Origin: Gp6-AA40 sp963742105
GTDB lineage: Bacteria; Acidobacteriota; Vicinamibacteria; Vicinamibacterales; UBA2999
Reading direction: 5' to 3'
Assembly: GCA_963742105.1 (NCBI GenBank)
Contig: CAVUKN010000005.1
Location: 930,001 to 994,000 of the forward strand
DNA length: 64,000 nucleotides
Position numbers and translations under genes: made by a program. Below are positions 37,501-47,614 of the stretch, in pieces. The notes beneath the pieces are model-generated. The model had not been told where the DNA came from, made no database searches, and was given only the letters and a program-made list of their open reading frames with translations. Numbering within the stretch: position 1 is the first letter of the stretch; every line of letters begins with the position of its first letter.

Positions 37501-37901
37501 ACGTGCGCACTGCAACGGACATCGCCGGCGTCGGTCCGGGCAGCGGCAACCAGTACTACGAGCTGGTCGGCGATCCGCTGGCGACGCGGACCGAGTGGGA
37601 CGGGACGAGCGCCGTCTGGTTCGACAAGAACGCGTTCAAGGCTCCGGCCCCAGGGACGTTGGCCACCAGTCAACCGCGTAATCTCCTGCGGCAGCCCGGC
37701 TTCTGGGATCTGCACCTGTCGCTGAGGAAGAATTTCCCGTTCGGCACGCGCCGGTTCGAGTTCCGGTGGGACGTCTTCGACGTGCTCAATCATTCCAACT
37801 TGGGGACTGCACAGACCAATCCGAACGTATCGGATTTCGGGTTGATCACGTCACGGACCGGCAACCGGACGATGCAGGTGGGCCTCCAATACGCGTTCTA
37901 G
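34530..37901 (+). CDS. TonB-dependent outer-membrane receptor, Oar-like, copy 1
   Basis: Intact protein of 1123 residues. Signal peptide RQLRVLVLACATLLCSTTVF; a carboxypeptidase-regulatory-like domain (~25-110: GAIRDASGAILPGVTVTLTN, GLYTFANVLVGDYRL); a plug (~125-260: LSGRRPTQVAQMVPGAV, FGRSSAGQLRIVTKSGGQ); and a long beta-barrel ending in a C-terminal Phe (VGLQYAF). It would import a large substrate using TonB energy; the ligand is unknown. GGAGGG precedes the ATG. The 160 bp leader after the divergent pseudoprotease gene contains no array. Confidence 0.92.
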   Translation: MRQLRVLVLACATLLCSTTVFAQFDSAAVSGAIRDASGAILPGVTVTLTNVASGLTRDAVTNESGLYTFANVLVGDYRLTAALTGFRTVTQEGVRVSSSQNIRVDVQMELGAVSEEITVQAATTMVDTSVLARTVRAEQIAEAPLSGRRPTQVAQMVPGAVGGNLGAFPTATATFATGVTSINGGRADEFMATVDGAPSIRVRAAGGFTMGMQNMDTVEEIQVLTTNYQAEFGRSSAGQLRIVTKSGGQSFRGNAFWNGQNDALDANTWARERAGLPKTPHEWNSYGFTLGGPIYIPGHFNEGKQKLFFFLGEEWIRDRSVENQTGIVPTAAMRNGDFSALLPARVIRDPVTGVPFTNNQIPQDRISPNGRALLNALPLPTPGFQQGANNWIGAPSFFNNQRKDSIKIDFVPVANHRVSIRHTWAPNIWNDPEPFGTFATVWDYPGRTLAATLSSTFGNTLINEFTFSWGSTKPASFYGQRNCSKCPVDQAVDYPTNSQIGLAYPYLFPGTKMDPEKIPNISLQGFTAINNNAYPGSWNDFVFVYSDNVTKIKGNHTLKAGLSVERSGMNDQIQLSFATAPATVNQNGSFRFFDTRAGGTGYSVANTLLGLFDDYTEFGAKPLTRWQAWGTDAFLQDSWKVTRAMTVELGLRYSLWQPWGAENNEIASFNSAYYDPAAAVTINPGAGFVVPNSGDPFNGIVIPGDGPSNETLQKFPQLAQLTRLYRGVPYGFADTPTDGYQPRLGVAYAINDKTTFRTGVGRFLNRVQINTTAAYGFNPPLSEMRTVINGNVDTPAGAERRDFPLLMAMQTPDLHNPTSWAWNATVDRALFWQLRTQVSYVGRSASHLERARNINQLQPGTIQANPGVNANALRPYKGYGNITLYETTGESKYNAFQLNVSRPSARGVSFNVAYTFSRTEDNGSDIRDLAPNAYDDSGYYGISNLDRPHVFVSQARYRLPSAASLPAVAKAILGNWDISGVFQSQSGVPFDVRTATDIAGVGPGSGNQYYELVGDPLATRTEWDGTSAVWFDKNAFKAPAPGTLATSQPRNLLRQPGFWDLHLSLRKNFPFGTRRFEFRWDVFDVLNHSNLGTAQTNPNVSDFGLITSRTGNRTMQVGLQYAF

Positions 37902-37911
37902 AGTGGAAGCA

Positions 37912-37979
37912 CGTAGGGCGGGGCTTCAGCCCCGCCTTGCGCCGCGGGTTGCGCCGCGGCCCTGAAGGGCCGCGCTACG
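37912..37979. repeat. Two REP-like palindromes between convergent genes
   Basis: GTAGGGCGGGGC, loop TTCA, GCCCCGCC, followed by GCGCCGCGGG and GCGGCCCTGAAGGGCCGC, CTACG. The reverse strand of the first loop (TGAA) supplies the stop codon of the pseudouridine synthase gene. Confidence 0.75.
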
Positions 37980-38801
37980 ACCGGTAATCGTTCGCACCTC
38001 GGAAGGCGTCAGCAGACGCCACTTGCCGATGTGCAGCGTGCCGATACCGACGCTGCCGATGCGGACGCGCACCAGTTTCAACACCGTGGCGCCGAGCGCC
38101 TCCACCATCCGCCGCACCTGGCGGTTGCGCCCCTCCGTCAGCGTGATCTCGAAGTGCGTGTACTTCGCGGATTCGCGGATGACGGCGACCTCGGCCGGCC
38201 GTGTCGGGCCGTCGCTCAGTTCGATGCCGTCGCGCAGTTGCTGCACCTGCGCATCCGTGAGCCGCATCGACGTCTTCACCAGATACGTCTTGGGGACGTG
38301 CGAGTCCGGGTTCGTCACCTGTTCAGCGAACTGGGTGTCGTTCGTCATCAGCAGCAGGCCGGAGGTGTCGAGGTCCAGCCGGCCCACTGGCGACACGAAC
38401 GTGTCGACGTCACGAATCAGGTCGTAGACGGTTGCACGCTGCTGCGGATCGCGATAGGTCGTGAGGTACCCGGTTGGCTTGTAGAGCAGCAGGTAGACCC
38501 GTTCTCTCGTTGCCAGGGGCCGATCGTCGAACTGCACGCGATCCCGCTCGAGATCGATCCAGTGGTCGGGGTTCTGGATGGTGCGGCCGTTGACGGTGAC
38601 CCGTCCATCGTGAATCCAGCGACGGGCATCGACACGCGATCCGAGACCGGCTTTCGACAGGACACGTTCGAGTGTCTTGAGCGGGCGCTTCTCTCCGCCG
38701 CGTCCGGGATGCGGCGGGCCCGCCCCTCGAGGCGCGACCGGACCTGCGGCCGTCCCGCTTTTGGTCTGTGGGGAGCGGCGTTCCCGTCGGCGAGCGGTCA
38801 C
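37926..38801 (-). CDS. RsuA/RluB-family pseudouridine synthase
   Basis: About 291 residues. N-terminal S4 RNA-binding domain (ERVLSKAGLGSRVDARRWIH, then VTVNGRTIQNPDHWIDLE) and a catalytic domain with the Asp in VGRLDLDTSGLLLMTND; also YLLLYKPTGYLTTYRDP and GRNRQVRRMVEALGATVLKL. It would modify 23S or 16S rRNA; the exact uridine cannot be told from sequence. The start is taken as a GTG overlapping the fabH stop (GTGA), which leaves a ~40-residue basic, disordered lead. The final residues (SAALQGRGATRGARRG) are read from REP-like DNA and the stop lies in its loop. Confidence 0.88.
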   Translation of the reverse strand: MTARRRERRSPQTKSGTAAGPVAPRGAGPPHPGRGGEKRPLKTLERVLSKAGLGSRVDARRWIHDGRVTVNGRTIQNPDHWIDLERDRVQFDDRPLATRERVYLLLYKPTGYLTTYRDPQQRATVYDLIRDVDTFVSPVGRLDLDTSGLLLMTNDTQFAEQVTNPDSHVPKTYLVKTSMRLTDAQVQQLRDGIELSDGPTRPAEVAVIRESAKYTHFEITLTEGRNRQVRRMVEALGATVLKLVRVRIGSVGIGTLHIGKWRLLTPSEVRTITGRSAALQGRGATRGARRG

Positions 38802-39921
38802 ACCTGCGTGAGCAGCGCGGCGTGCAGGCCGGCCCGCGAGCGGCCGTTCGCATCGCTCTTGTGCGCACGAATGCGGTTGACGAGCTCGAGGGCCGTCTGC
38901 GGGCACGGCGGCAGCGTCGCTTGGCTGGAGCTGAGAGCGCTGACGCGTGAGCCCCATCGCACCAGGTGGGCGCACCACGTCAGCCCGGCACCGAACGCGG
39001 GCATCAGGATGAGAGAGCCAGGCTTGACGCGCCCTTCGGCAACGGCCTCGGTCAGCGCCACGGGCACAGTCGCCGCGCTCATGTTGCCGTAGCGCTGCAC
39101 CGTCAGCATGACGCGGTCCATCGAAATGCCGGTCCGGGTGACCACGGCCTCGATGATGCGCAGGTTGGCCTGGTGCGGCACGACGAGGTCGACGTCGGAG
39201 GCTTCCACGCCACACTTGGCCAGTACGGCCACGCTCGCCTGCGTCATCGCCTGCACGGCACGGCGAAAGATCTCCTGGCCGTCGAAGTCCCACAGCGTGT
39301 CGCCGTAGGTGACGTCTCGATTGGCGTAGGCGCATCCCATTCCACGGACGCGCAGCGATGCGCGGGCATCGGCGGCGCAGCCGAGCTGTTCGCCGAGCAG
39401 GCCCTCGCGGTGTTCGGACGCCTGCAGCACGACGGACGCGCAGCCGTCGCCGAACAGCACCGCGACGTTGCGGTTCTCCCAGTCCATGAACGGCGTAATG
39501 ACTTCGACACCGATGACGAGGGCATTCCGAACCGCACCGGTGCGAATCATGGCCGACGCGGTCGAGAGTCCGTACAGGAAGCTGGTGCAGGCGGTGTTGA
39601 GATCGATCGCCGCGGCGCGGTTGGCGCCGAGGGCGGCCTGTACGCCGGACGCGGAGTTGGGCACCTGTTCGTCGTTGCTGCAACTGCCGTAGACGATCAG
39701 GTCGACCTCGCCGGGCGGCAGTCCGGCACACGCCAGCGCCCGTTGCGCGGCGACTGTGGCCAGCAGCGTTGCCGGCACGTGCGAGACACGCGCCGCTCCT
39801 TCATGCCCGTGCGCGTGATGATCCACTCGTCCGACGTGTCGAGAAAGGTCGACAGGTCGTCGTTGCTGAGGATCGCCGGCGGCATGCAGGCGCCCCACCC
39901 GGTGATCGCGGCATACGTCAT
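38798..39921 (-). CDS. fabH: 3-oxoacyl-ACP synthase III (one frame break)
   Basis: About 374 residues. Condenses acetyl-CoA-type primers with malonyl-ACP to start fatty-acid synthesis. The catalytic Cys is in LNTACTSFLYGL, His in VPHQANLRII and Asn in YGNMSAATVP; the N-terminus (ITGWGACMPPAILSNDDL, DTSDEWIITRTGMKERR) is typical. The frame changes near 39790, right after MKERR, with SHVPATLLATVAAQRAL resuming in the family pattern. Start taken at MTYAAITGWG; an ATG at 39960 adds 13 residues. The C-terminal ~60 residues after GAGLTWCAHLVRWG are longer than usual. Overlaps the pseudouridine synthase start. Confidence 0.85.
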
Positions 39922-40023
39922 CGGAGTCAGCGGCCCGTGCGATCGGTCCGTCATCGACACGGCGGACCGAAGCAGGCGCGGGCGAAATGTAAGACTATCA
40001 GGTCAGCCGCGAGGAACATCGAT

Positions 40024-41357
40024 TTGTCGATCAGCGACCTGCCCGTAACCGCCCTGCGTGGGCCAGCCCTGACCTTTGTGGATGATCCGTTCGTGGTGGA
40101 CCCGTCGCACGCCTATCGCTACGAATCCGACGCGCTCATCGTGATCCGTGACGGGCGAATCACCAACTTCGGCAGCTACGACTCGATTCGCGGGCAGTTG
40201 CCGGACGTCACGCCGGTCACGCGCTATGGTGCTGACTCGCTGATCCTGCCGGGTTTCGTCGATACCCACGTTCACTATCCGCAGACGCAGATGATTGGCG
40301 CGCCCGGCCGGCAGTTGCTCGACTGGTTGCACACGTATGCGCTGCCGGCGGAGCGGCAGTTTGCCGACGCCGCCCACGCGCGGGCGGTGGCGCGGCTGTT
40401 CCTGAAAGAACTGCTGCGTGCCGGGACCACGACGGCGGCGGTGTATTGCACCGTCTTCGCCGACTCAGTCGATGCATTCTTCGAGGAATCGGCGCGATTG
40501 AACACCCGCATGATCGCCGGGAAGGTCCTGATGGATCGGAATGCGCCTGACGCCCTGCTCGATCGTCCAGGCGATGGCTGCGAGGAATCACAGGCGTTGA
40601 TTCGACGCTGGCACGGGCACGGCCGCCAGCTGTATGCCGTGACTCCCCGCTTTGCGCCGACCAGTTCGCCGGAACAGATGCACGCGGCGGGTGAACTGTG
40701 GAGCGCGCATCCGGGGACCTATCTGCAGTCGCACGTCTGCGAGAACCGCGCCGAGATCGAGTGGGTGCGTGAGCTGTATCCCGATCGCAAGGGCTACCTG
40801 GACGTCTACGATCATTATCGACAGCTCGGACCGAGGGCGGTGTTCGGTCACGCCGTCTGGTTCGATGAGCAGGACTTCGAGCGCTGCCACGAGACTGGCA
40901 CGGCGCTGGCGCATTGCCCTTCGTCGAACCTGTTCCTCGGAAGCGGGCTGTTCAGGATGCAGGATGCCGCGCGCCGGGAGCGCCGGGTGCGCGTCGGACT
41001 GGGCACCGACGTCGGCGCCGGTACCAGCCTGTGCCAGCTGCGGACGCTCGGTGACGCCTACAAGGTGGCGCAACTTGCCGGAGCGCCGCTGACGTCGATT
41101 CAGCTGTTGTATCTGGCCACCGCCGGCGGCGCCCGCGCGCTGTACCTGGATGACACGATCGGCGCAATCGCGCCCGGGTACGAAGCGGACCTGATCGTCC
41201 TCGATCTGCGATCGACGCCGCTCATCGACTTCCGCATGGACTACAGCCGGACCTCGAAGAGTCACTGCTCGTGCAGATGGTGCTCGGCGACGATCGGGCG
41301 GTGCGCGCGACGTATGTGGCGGGGGTGCTTGCGCACGACCGCGATCGCACGGCATGA
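40024..41357 (+). CDS. guaD: Guanine deaminase (one frame break near the end)
   Basis: About 444 residues; converts guanine to xanthine and ammonia in purine breakdown. Amidohydrolase metal ligands: HVH in GFVDTHVHYPQTQM, His in QSHVCENRAEIEW, His in VFGHAVWFDE, and Asp in VGLGTDVGAGTSL. The guanine-specific context ALAHCPSSNLFLGSGLF is present. TTG at 40024 is chosen because GAGGAA lies eight bases upstream and the protein then begins at the family's usual point; the open frame before it is antisense to fabH. A base change near 41255 shifts the last ~34 residues (EESLLVQMVLGDDRAV) to a frame ending at TGA 41357. Divergent from fabH. Confidence 0.88.
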
Positions 41358-41454
41358 CGGCACCGGCGTCTTCTCCGCGCGAGCGCGCGCTCGTGTCCCG
41401 CCGAGCCATCACCCGCGGTGCCGCGGGCCGCGCGTTTTTCGTCTAACCTGAATG

Positions 41455-42474
41455 CATGCGGCTGGTGTTCGCGGCTTTGGTGTCGACCCTGTTGCTGCCA
41501 GTGCAGGGGCCGACGGCATCAGCCCGTTTTCCCGTGCGCGGTCGAGCAGCTTTTGGTGAATGCGCGGTTTACTGCCGATGACCGGCGCCAGTTGCTGGCC
41601 GGTGAGGCTGTCGCACGGGCGCTGCCGGCCGATGCCAGCAAGGAACTGGCGGTCTTCGGCGCGGCGTGGATCAAGGCGCCGATCGAGCGTTACGTCCAGC
41701 GCCTCACTGACATCGAACAGTTCGAGCGCGGCGGTCGATTCAGGCTCACCCGGCGCATCAGCTCGCCGCCGCAGCTGTCCGACTTTGCGGCGCTGCAGGC
41801 TGTCGGACGAGGACGTCCGCGATCTCCGCAGCTGCGCCAGTCGGCGACTGCGAGCTGAAACTGAGCGCGCGTGCCATCCAGCGCTTCCAGTCCGAAGTCA
41901 ACTGGAAGGCAGCCAACCCGCGACCTGCGGTCGACGCCGTGATGCGCCAGCTGGCCTTCGAGCTTGTCACGGCCTATCTCAAGGGGGGCAACCAGCAGCT
42001 CGCGGTCTATCGCGATCGCGGCACGGGCGATCTCGCCCGCTGCCGAATTCCGCGACATGCTCGACCACATGGCGGAATTGCCGCTCTACGGTCCCGATCT
42101 GCGGCGCGACCTGATCGAGTTTCACGGCGTCACGCCGTCCGAACTCCACCTCGTTCCTCTACTGGCAGGAAACGGAGTTCGGGCTCAAGCCGATCATCCG
42201 CATCAGCCACATCACGATCCGACAGGGCGCGACCGACACGATCGTCACGTCGAAGATGCTGTACGCGACGCACTACTTCTGGACCGCACTCGACCTGCGC
42301 GTGCTGATTCCGGACCCGGCGCGCGGTCCGGGCTTCTGGCTGCTGACGACGAGCCGGAGTCGGACCGATGGGCTGACCGGGCTCACCGGCCTGTTCATCC
42401 GCCATCGCGCCCGCAGCGAGATCGTCGAGGGCACGCTCAAGGTGCTGGAGTCGACGAAGGAGAAGGTCGAGTAG
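41455..42474 (+). CDS. Hypothetical exported protein (about four or five frame breaks)
   Basis: About 335 residues of unknown function. The N-terminus (MRLVFAALVSTLLLPVQGPT) is a signal peptide. Across the frames one can follow VEQLLVNARFTADDRRQLLA, GAAWIKAPIERYVQRLTDIE, a mid-part AVMRQLAFELVTAYLKGGNQ, YGPDLRRDLIEFHGVTPSE, and the C-terminus MLYATHYFWTALDLRVLIPD, ending KVLESTKEKVE. I have the impression that similar proteins occur in related bacteria, but I cannot name a family. Breaks near 41530, 41810, 41860, 42035 and 42155 make exact translation uncertain. Confidence 0.55.
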
Positions 42475-42660
42475 GCGTGCCGTTGACCACGAGCGCCCGG
42501 CCGACTGCGGTTTCCGTAGCGCCCTGACCTGTTAACGGTCGACACGCCTGCTTGCCCGCTGACCACGCCGCCGACCTGTTGGCGATTGACCACGCGTCCG
42601 CCGGCCGACACGCCTGCTGTTCCCGTCGACGGCGGGTCGCGAGGCAGCGGCAGCGCGGCG

Positions 42661-43808
42661 TTACTTCGACTCGGGCGCGAGCAGGTCAGCGGCGGGCGAC
42701 GGGTTCGTCGGATTCGGCGGCGCCGCCAGGTAGCGCGCGAAGAACGGGAGCATGTTCCGGTCGACCCGCTCCTTGATCCGGTTCGTGTGATCGCCGTCGT
42801 ACTCCTCGAATCCGTGGCGGACGTTGAGACGCGTCAACGCCTCGTGGAGCTGCTGGTTCGATCGATACAGCGTGTCCTTCGTCCCGACCTCGATCCCGAT
42901 CGAGTAGTACTTGCGCAGGTTGTCGGCGTACTTGTCCACCATCTCGAGCGGCGCGTTCGCGACCCACTTCGCCACGATGTCGGGGCGGACCTTTCCGTCC
43001 TTCACCGGCAGGTCGAGGAAGAGCGGCGGGTTCGATGGGTTCGGTGACCAGGCGGCGGCTGACGCGAGGGTCACCGATGCGCCGAAGCCAGGCGCCTTCG
43101 CCGCTTCCTCCGCCTGCTCGCGCGTCTTGATCGCTGCCGCTGCGGCCATCGACTCCGGTGACGGGTTGCGGTTCGCGGTCAGGCAGCACGAACTCATCAG
43201 ATAAAGACTGCCAAACAGTTCCGGCCGCTTCATTCCGATCTTCAGCGCGCCGTAGCCACCCATCGAATGTCCGGCCAGGCCGCGGCTCAGGCGCGTCGGC
43301 AGCGTCCGGTAGTGCCCATCGATGTAGGCGACCAGATCCTCGGCGATGAACTTTTCCCAGTTGCCGGTCGTCACCGAGTCGGAATACATGCTGCCCTTGT
43401 GCAGCGTGTAGGCACTCGGCATCACGTAGATCGCGGAGCTGAATCCCTGCGCGACGTCGAGCCGATCGCCGCTCTCGGGCAGCGTCGCGAGTCGCTCAGT
43501 GAACGTGTCTCCTGACCGCCATACCCGTGCAGCAGGTAGACGACGGGGAAGCGGCGTGCCTGGTCGCCGGCGTAGCTGGGAGGAAGGTAGACGAGGACGT
43601 CGCGGTCGGGCGAGTCGCCCTCGAGATTGCCCTCGAGCGACTTGCCGTGAACCTTGATGCGTTCGACCGTTCCGGTCCGCGGGCCAGCCGCTGCCGGAGC
43701 ACCGCCACCGCCGCCGCGGCCGCCGCCGCGCCCCTGCGCCTGGGGTAACGCCATCGCTCCGCACGCCACCATCGCCACGACCGCCAGCGACGCTCTGTTC
43801 AGGATCAT
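42661..43808 (-). CDS. Exported esterase of the alpha/beta-hydrolase (esterase D-like) family (one frame break)
   Basis: About 382 residues. Signal peptide LNRASLAVVAMVACGAMALP, then a Gly-rich linker (GRGGGRGGGGGAPAAAG). The hydrolase domain has VYLPPSYAGDQARRFPVVYL and LHGYGG (oxyanion region), the nucleophile elbow LAGHSMGGYGALKIG, and the C-terminal His in YDGDHTNRI. Relatives include S-formylglutathione hydrolases, feruloyl esterases and mycolyl-transferase-like proteins. The frame changes near 43510, just after GYGGQ. GGAGGAG precedes the ATG. Confidence 0.82.
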
Positions 43809-43860
43809 CTCTCCTCCGGAAGAGGGATTCTAGTCCGAGCCGGGGCAAGGCGAAGACTTT

Positions 43861-43946
43861 CGACTTTGGTCTTTGGACTTTGGGCAAAACGCCCCCTGGC
43901 GGCGACGCGCCGTCCAAGGTCCAGGAAGTCCAAAGTCCAAGGTCCA
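43861..43946. repeat. Self-complementary short tandem array (GGACTTTGG type)
   Basis: Left: GACTTTGGTCTTTGGACTTT. Right: CCAAGGTCCAGGAAGTCC and AAAGTCCAAGGTCC. The centre also pairs (GGGCAAAACGCCC). It sits between the divergent esterase and TonB receptor genes. Confidence 0.8.
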
Positions 43947-44018
43947 CGGTCCCATTCGGTGTAGGCTCTGCTGTCCCCTGCTTGTCGCTGCCGTCGAACG
44001 CGCACTGGAGGGCGCGCC

Positions 44019-47000
44019 ATGATGCGTGTAACTCGTTCGAGTGTTCTCTGTCTGCTGTTGCTGGTCCTTGCTCCGGCGGTGGCCCTGGCTCAGGCGTCTA
44101 TTGCCGGCACCGTGCACGATTCGTCCGGTGCCTCCCTGCCGGGAGTGACCGTCGAAGCTTCGAGCCCCGCGCTCATCGAAAAAGTTCGCACCGCCGTCTC
44201 CGACGGCAGCGGCGTCTACCGCATCGTCAACCTTCCCCCGGGCACGTATGCCGTGTCGTTCACGCTGCCCGGATTCAACGTCGTCCGCCGCGAAGGCATC
44301 GAGTTGTCGGGCAGCTTCACCGCGCAGATCGACGGCAGCCTGACGGTCGGCGGTGTCGCCGAGACCATCACGGTCAGCGGCGAGACCCCGATCGTGGACG
44401 TGCAGAGCATCCGGCGGCAGACGACGATCAGCAGCGACGTGCTGACGTCGATTCCGACAGCGCGTTCGTGGGCGGCGACTGCGCTGCTCATCCCGGGCAT
44501 CATCACGACCGGTGGCGGTCCGACGGACGTGCAGGTGACGCCGCAGATGACCGTCTTCGGCGGAGCCGGTGGCCGGAACAACGAAGGGCGCATGCAGGTG
44601 GACGGGTTGAACACCGGCGCCGGCCTCGGCGGCAGCGGCGTCTCGACCTATGTCGCCGACATCTCGAACGCTCAGGAAGTGGTGACGACGACGTCGGGCG
44701 GCCTGGGCGAAGCCGAAGTGGGCGGGCCCACGCTCAGCATCATCCCGAAGAGCGGCGGCAACACGATCGCCGGCAACGCCTACCTTTCGGGCACCGGCGG
44801 CGGAATGATCGGCAGCAACTACACGGACGAACTGAAAGCCAAGGGGCTCACCACGCCGGGCGCTCTGCTCAAGCAGTGGGACTTCACCTACGGCATGGGC
44901 GGACCGATCATGAAGGACCGCCTGTGGTACCGCTTCGCGATCCGCGACGAAGGCCAGCACCGGACGATTCCCGAACATCTATCCGAATCTCAATGCCGGC
45001 GATGCTTCGAAGTACAGCTACGCGCCTGATCTCGCGCACGAGGTGCGCGGCGCCGAAAGCTGGCGTCTCTACACCGTGCGCATCACGGCTCAGGCGACGC
45101 GCAAGGACAAGATCAACGTCCACTGGGATGAACAGCATCCGTGCAATGGCGCCACGTATGGGACGACAGAAGAGGGTTGTCGCAATCAGCCGGATTCGGG
45201 CGACCGCGTCGGTCCGCTCGGTCTGGGCGGCCTGAGCTCGAACACATCGCCAGAGGTCGCCCAGTATCTATACGCGCACCCGCGCGTCCGGCAGGTGACC
45301 TGGGCGGAAACCGCGACCAACAAGCTGCTGTTCGAGGCCGGGTTCGGCGCGTATCAGGCGCCGTTCGGCCCGTACGAGAGTCCCGGCAACCCGAACCGCG
45401 ACCTGGTCCGCATGACGGAGCAGTGTTCGGCGGGGTGCCCGAGCAACGGCAACATTCCCAACCTGGTGTATCGGTCGGGGAACTGGTCGGACAGCTGGGA
45501 CGCGCAGTACACCTGGCGCGCCTCCGCGGCGTACGTCACCGGCTCGCACAGCCTCAAGTTCGGCTACGGCGGCGTCGCGCTGGTGTCCGATCTGCAGAAC
45601 TTCACCAACAACAAGAACCTGGCGTACACGGTGAACAACGGCGTCGCGGTATCGCTGACGCAGTCAGCGCTGCCGTTCACCACCAGCTATCGGACCCGCA
45701 ACATGTCGCTCTACGTCCAGGATCAATGGACGCGCGGGCGGATGACGCTGCAGGGCGCGCTGCGATTCGATCGCAACTGGAGCCTCTCGCCGGAGCAAAC
45801 GATCCCGGCGTCGCCAGTTCGTCCCGACGGCGCTCGTCTTCCCGGAGACGAAGGGAGTCGATGCGTACAAGGACATCTCGCCGCGCGGCGGTCTCGCCTA
45901 CGACCTGTTCGGCAACGGCAAGACCGCCATCAAGGTGAACTTCGGCAAGTACCTCGAGCCGACCAGCAACGCCAACAACTACATCCTGGCGAACCCGATC
46001 ACGCGCATCGCGACCACGGCGAACCGGAGCTGGACGGATGCGAACGGCAATTGGATTCCGGATTGCGACCTGCGCAATGCGGCCGCCCAGAGCCCGACGA
46101 CGACCGGCAGTATCGACACCTGCGGGGCGATGAACAACCCGACGTTCGGCACGGCGACGCAGACGACGGCGAACATCGATCCGAAGATCCTCACCGGCTG
46201 GGGCGTCCGCTCCAACGACTGGCAGTACGGCGTGTCCGTCCAGCAGCAGGTGATGGCCCGCGTGTCGGTGGAGGTCGGTTACTTCCATCGCTGGCTGAAC
46301 AACTTCACGGTGACCGATAACCTGGCACTCAACGCGGCCGACTTCACCCCGTACAGCATCAGTGCGCCCCAGGACTCACGGTTGCCCGGCGGCGGCAACT
46401 ACGTCGTGAGCGGTCTCTACAACGTCACGCAGGCTGGCTTTACCACGCCTGCGAAGAACAGCATCACGCTGGCCGACGACATCGGTGACCAGTACCAGAG
46501 GTACAACGGCATCCTGCTCAACGTCAGCGCACGGATCAGCAGCGGCCTGCAGTTCCAGGCCGGCGTCAATACGGGAAAGACCGTCCAGGACAACTGCGCG
46601 GTCCGTGACCAGGTGCCGGAACTGACGACCGGTGCCGGCACGAGTCCGGCGGTCAACCCGGGTAACCCGTATTGCCACAGCGACCCGGGCTTCATCACCA
46701 AGATGACCGCGCTGGGCGCCTATACGGTACCGAAGGTGGACGTGCTGGTCAGCGGGACCTTCCGCAGCGACCAGGGGGCGCCACTTGCGGCCACCTGGAA
46801 CGCGCCGGTCGCGCTGGTGTCGGCCGCGCTCGGACGTCCCGCTGCGGTCGTCGGCACCACCGTGCCGGTCAATCTCGTGGCTCCCGGTCAGGTCTGGGGC
46901 GATCGCGTCAACGCGCTCGACCTCCGGTTCGCGAAGGTGCTGCGGTTCGGCCGCACGCGCAACACGATCGGCGTCGACCTCGTCAACACGCTGAACTCGG

Positions 47001-47125
47001 ATGCGATCCTGACCTACAACCAGACCTACAACCCGAACATCCTCACCGGCGCCGCCGCCTGGCTGTCGCCGACGTCGGTGCTCACGCCGCGCTTCCTCAA
47101 GATCAGCGCGCAGATCGACTTCTAA
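44019..47125 (+). CDS. TonB-dependent outer-membrane receptor, Oar-like, copy 2 (two frame breaks)
   Basis: About 1035 residues after joining frames near 44980 and 45810. Signal peptide RSSVLCLLLLVLAPAVALA; regulatory-like domain (GTVHDSSGASLPGVTVEASS, GVYRIVNLPPGTYAVSFTLP); plug (SIPTARSWAATALLIPGI, RMQVDGLNTG); beta-barrel ending KISAQIDF with the terminal Phe. ATGs at 44019 and 44022 are both possible. The barrel holds several cysteine-rich loops (QCSAGCPSNGN, CNGATYGTTEEGC), unlike copy 1. The substrate is unknown. Confidence 0.88.
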
Positions 47126-47263
47126 GAATCGTGAATCGTGAATGGTGAATCGTGAATGAGAACGCAGCCAGGGAGACACGACTGCATCATTCGCGATTCA
47201 CGATTCGCGATTCACGATTCGCTATTCGCTATTCACGATTCACGATTCACGATTCACGATTCC
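47126..47263. repeat. Self-complementary short tandem array (GAATCGTGA / GATTCACGATTC)
   Basis: Left: three GAATCGTGA-type units. Right: eight or more units of the reverse type, GATTCACGATTC, with CGCGATTC and CTATTCG variants. It starts one base after the TonB receptor stop and ends about 15 bp before the next start codon, so it fills that leader. Confidence 0.88.
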
Positions 47264-47278
47264 ATTCGAGGATCCTCC

Positions 47279-47506
47279 ATGTCCATCGTCGATGACCTGA
47301 TCGAGAACCTGGTCGAGCGCAACGCCATCGCCCTGAATGGCAGCTTCAAGATCGCGGTCGTCGACGGCGGCCTCACCGTCAAGGGCACCCTCAACTCCAC
47401 GGTCCGCGACGACAAGAAGCAGAGAGACATTCTCAGGGTGACTGCGCCGGTGGATGCGCGCATCGGTGTGGGCGAGCTGGTCATCCCGCTCCCGCAGATC
47501 AAGTAG
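47279..47506 (+). CDS. Small hypothetical protein, 75 residues
   Basis: MSIVDDLIENLVERNAIALN begins an amphipathic helix, followed by alternating hydrophobic strands (FKIAVVDGGLTVKGTL, APVDARIGVGELVIPLPQI). No signal peptide. A weak GAGG lies ahead of the ATG. The pattern of a helix plus beta-strands ending in a Pro-rich strand recurs in the next gene, so the pair may work together. I do not recognise a family. Confidence 0.6.
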   Translation: MSIVDDLIENLVERNAIALNGSFKIAVVDGGLTVKGTLNSTVRDDKKQRDILRVTAPVDARIGVGELVIPLPQIK

Positions 47507-47614
47507 AAGCGCGTCACAGGGGCGTCGGGCCCCTCACGCCACCCGGTTGGCGCAGGCGCGGCCCGGGGCCGTCTTTTCAATCAGATTCGCCGCGCCGCGC
47601 GAGGAGATCCCCGC

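Noticed and set aside
42480..42660. Repetitive GC-rich stretch between convergent genes (GTCGACACGCCTGC repeats)
   Set aside because: Two loosely similar copies only, with no clear inverse arm or reading frame; not enough to call an element.
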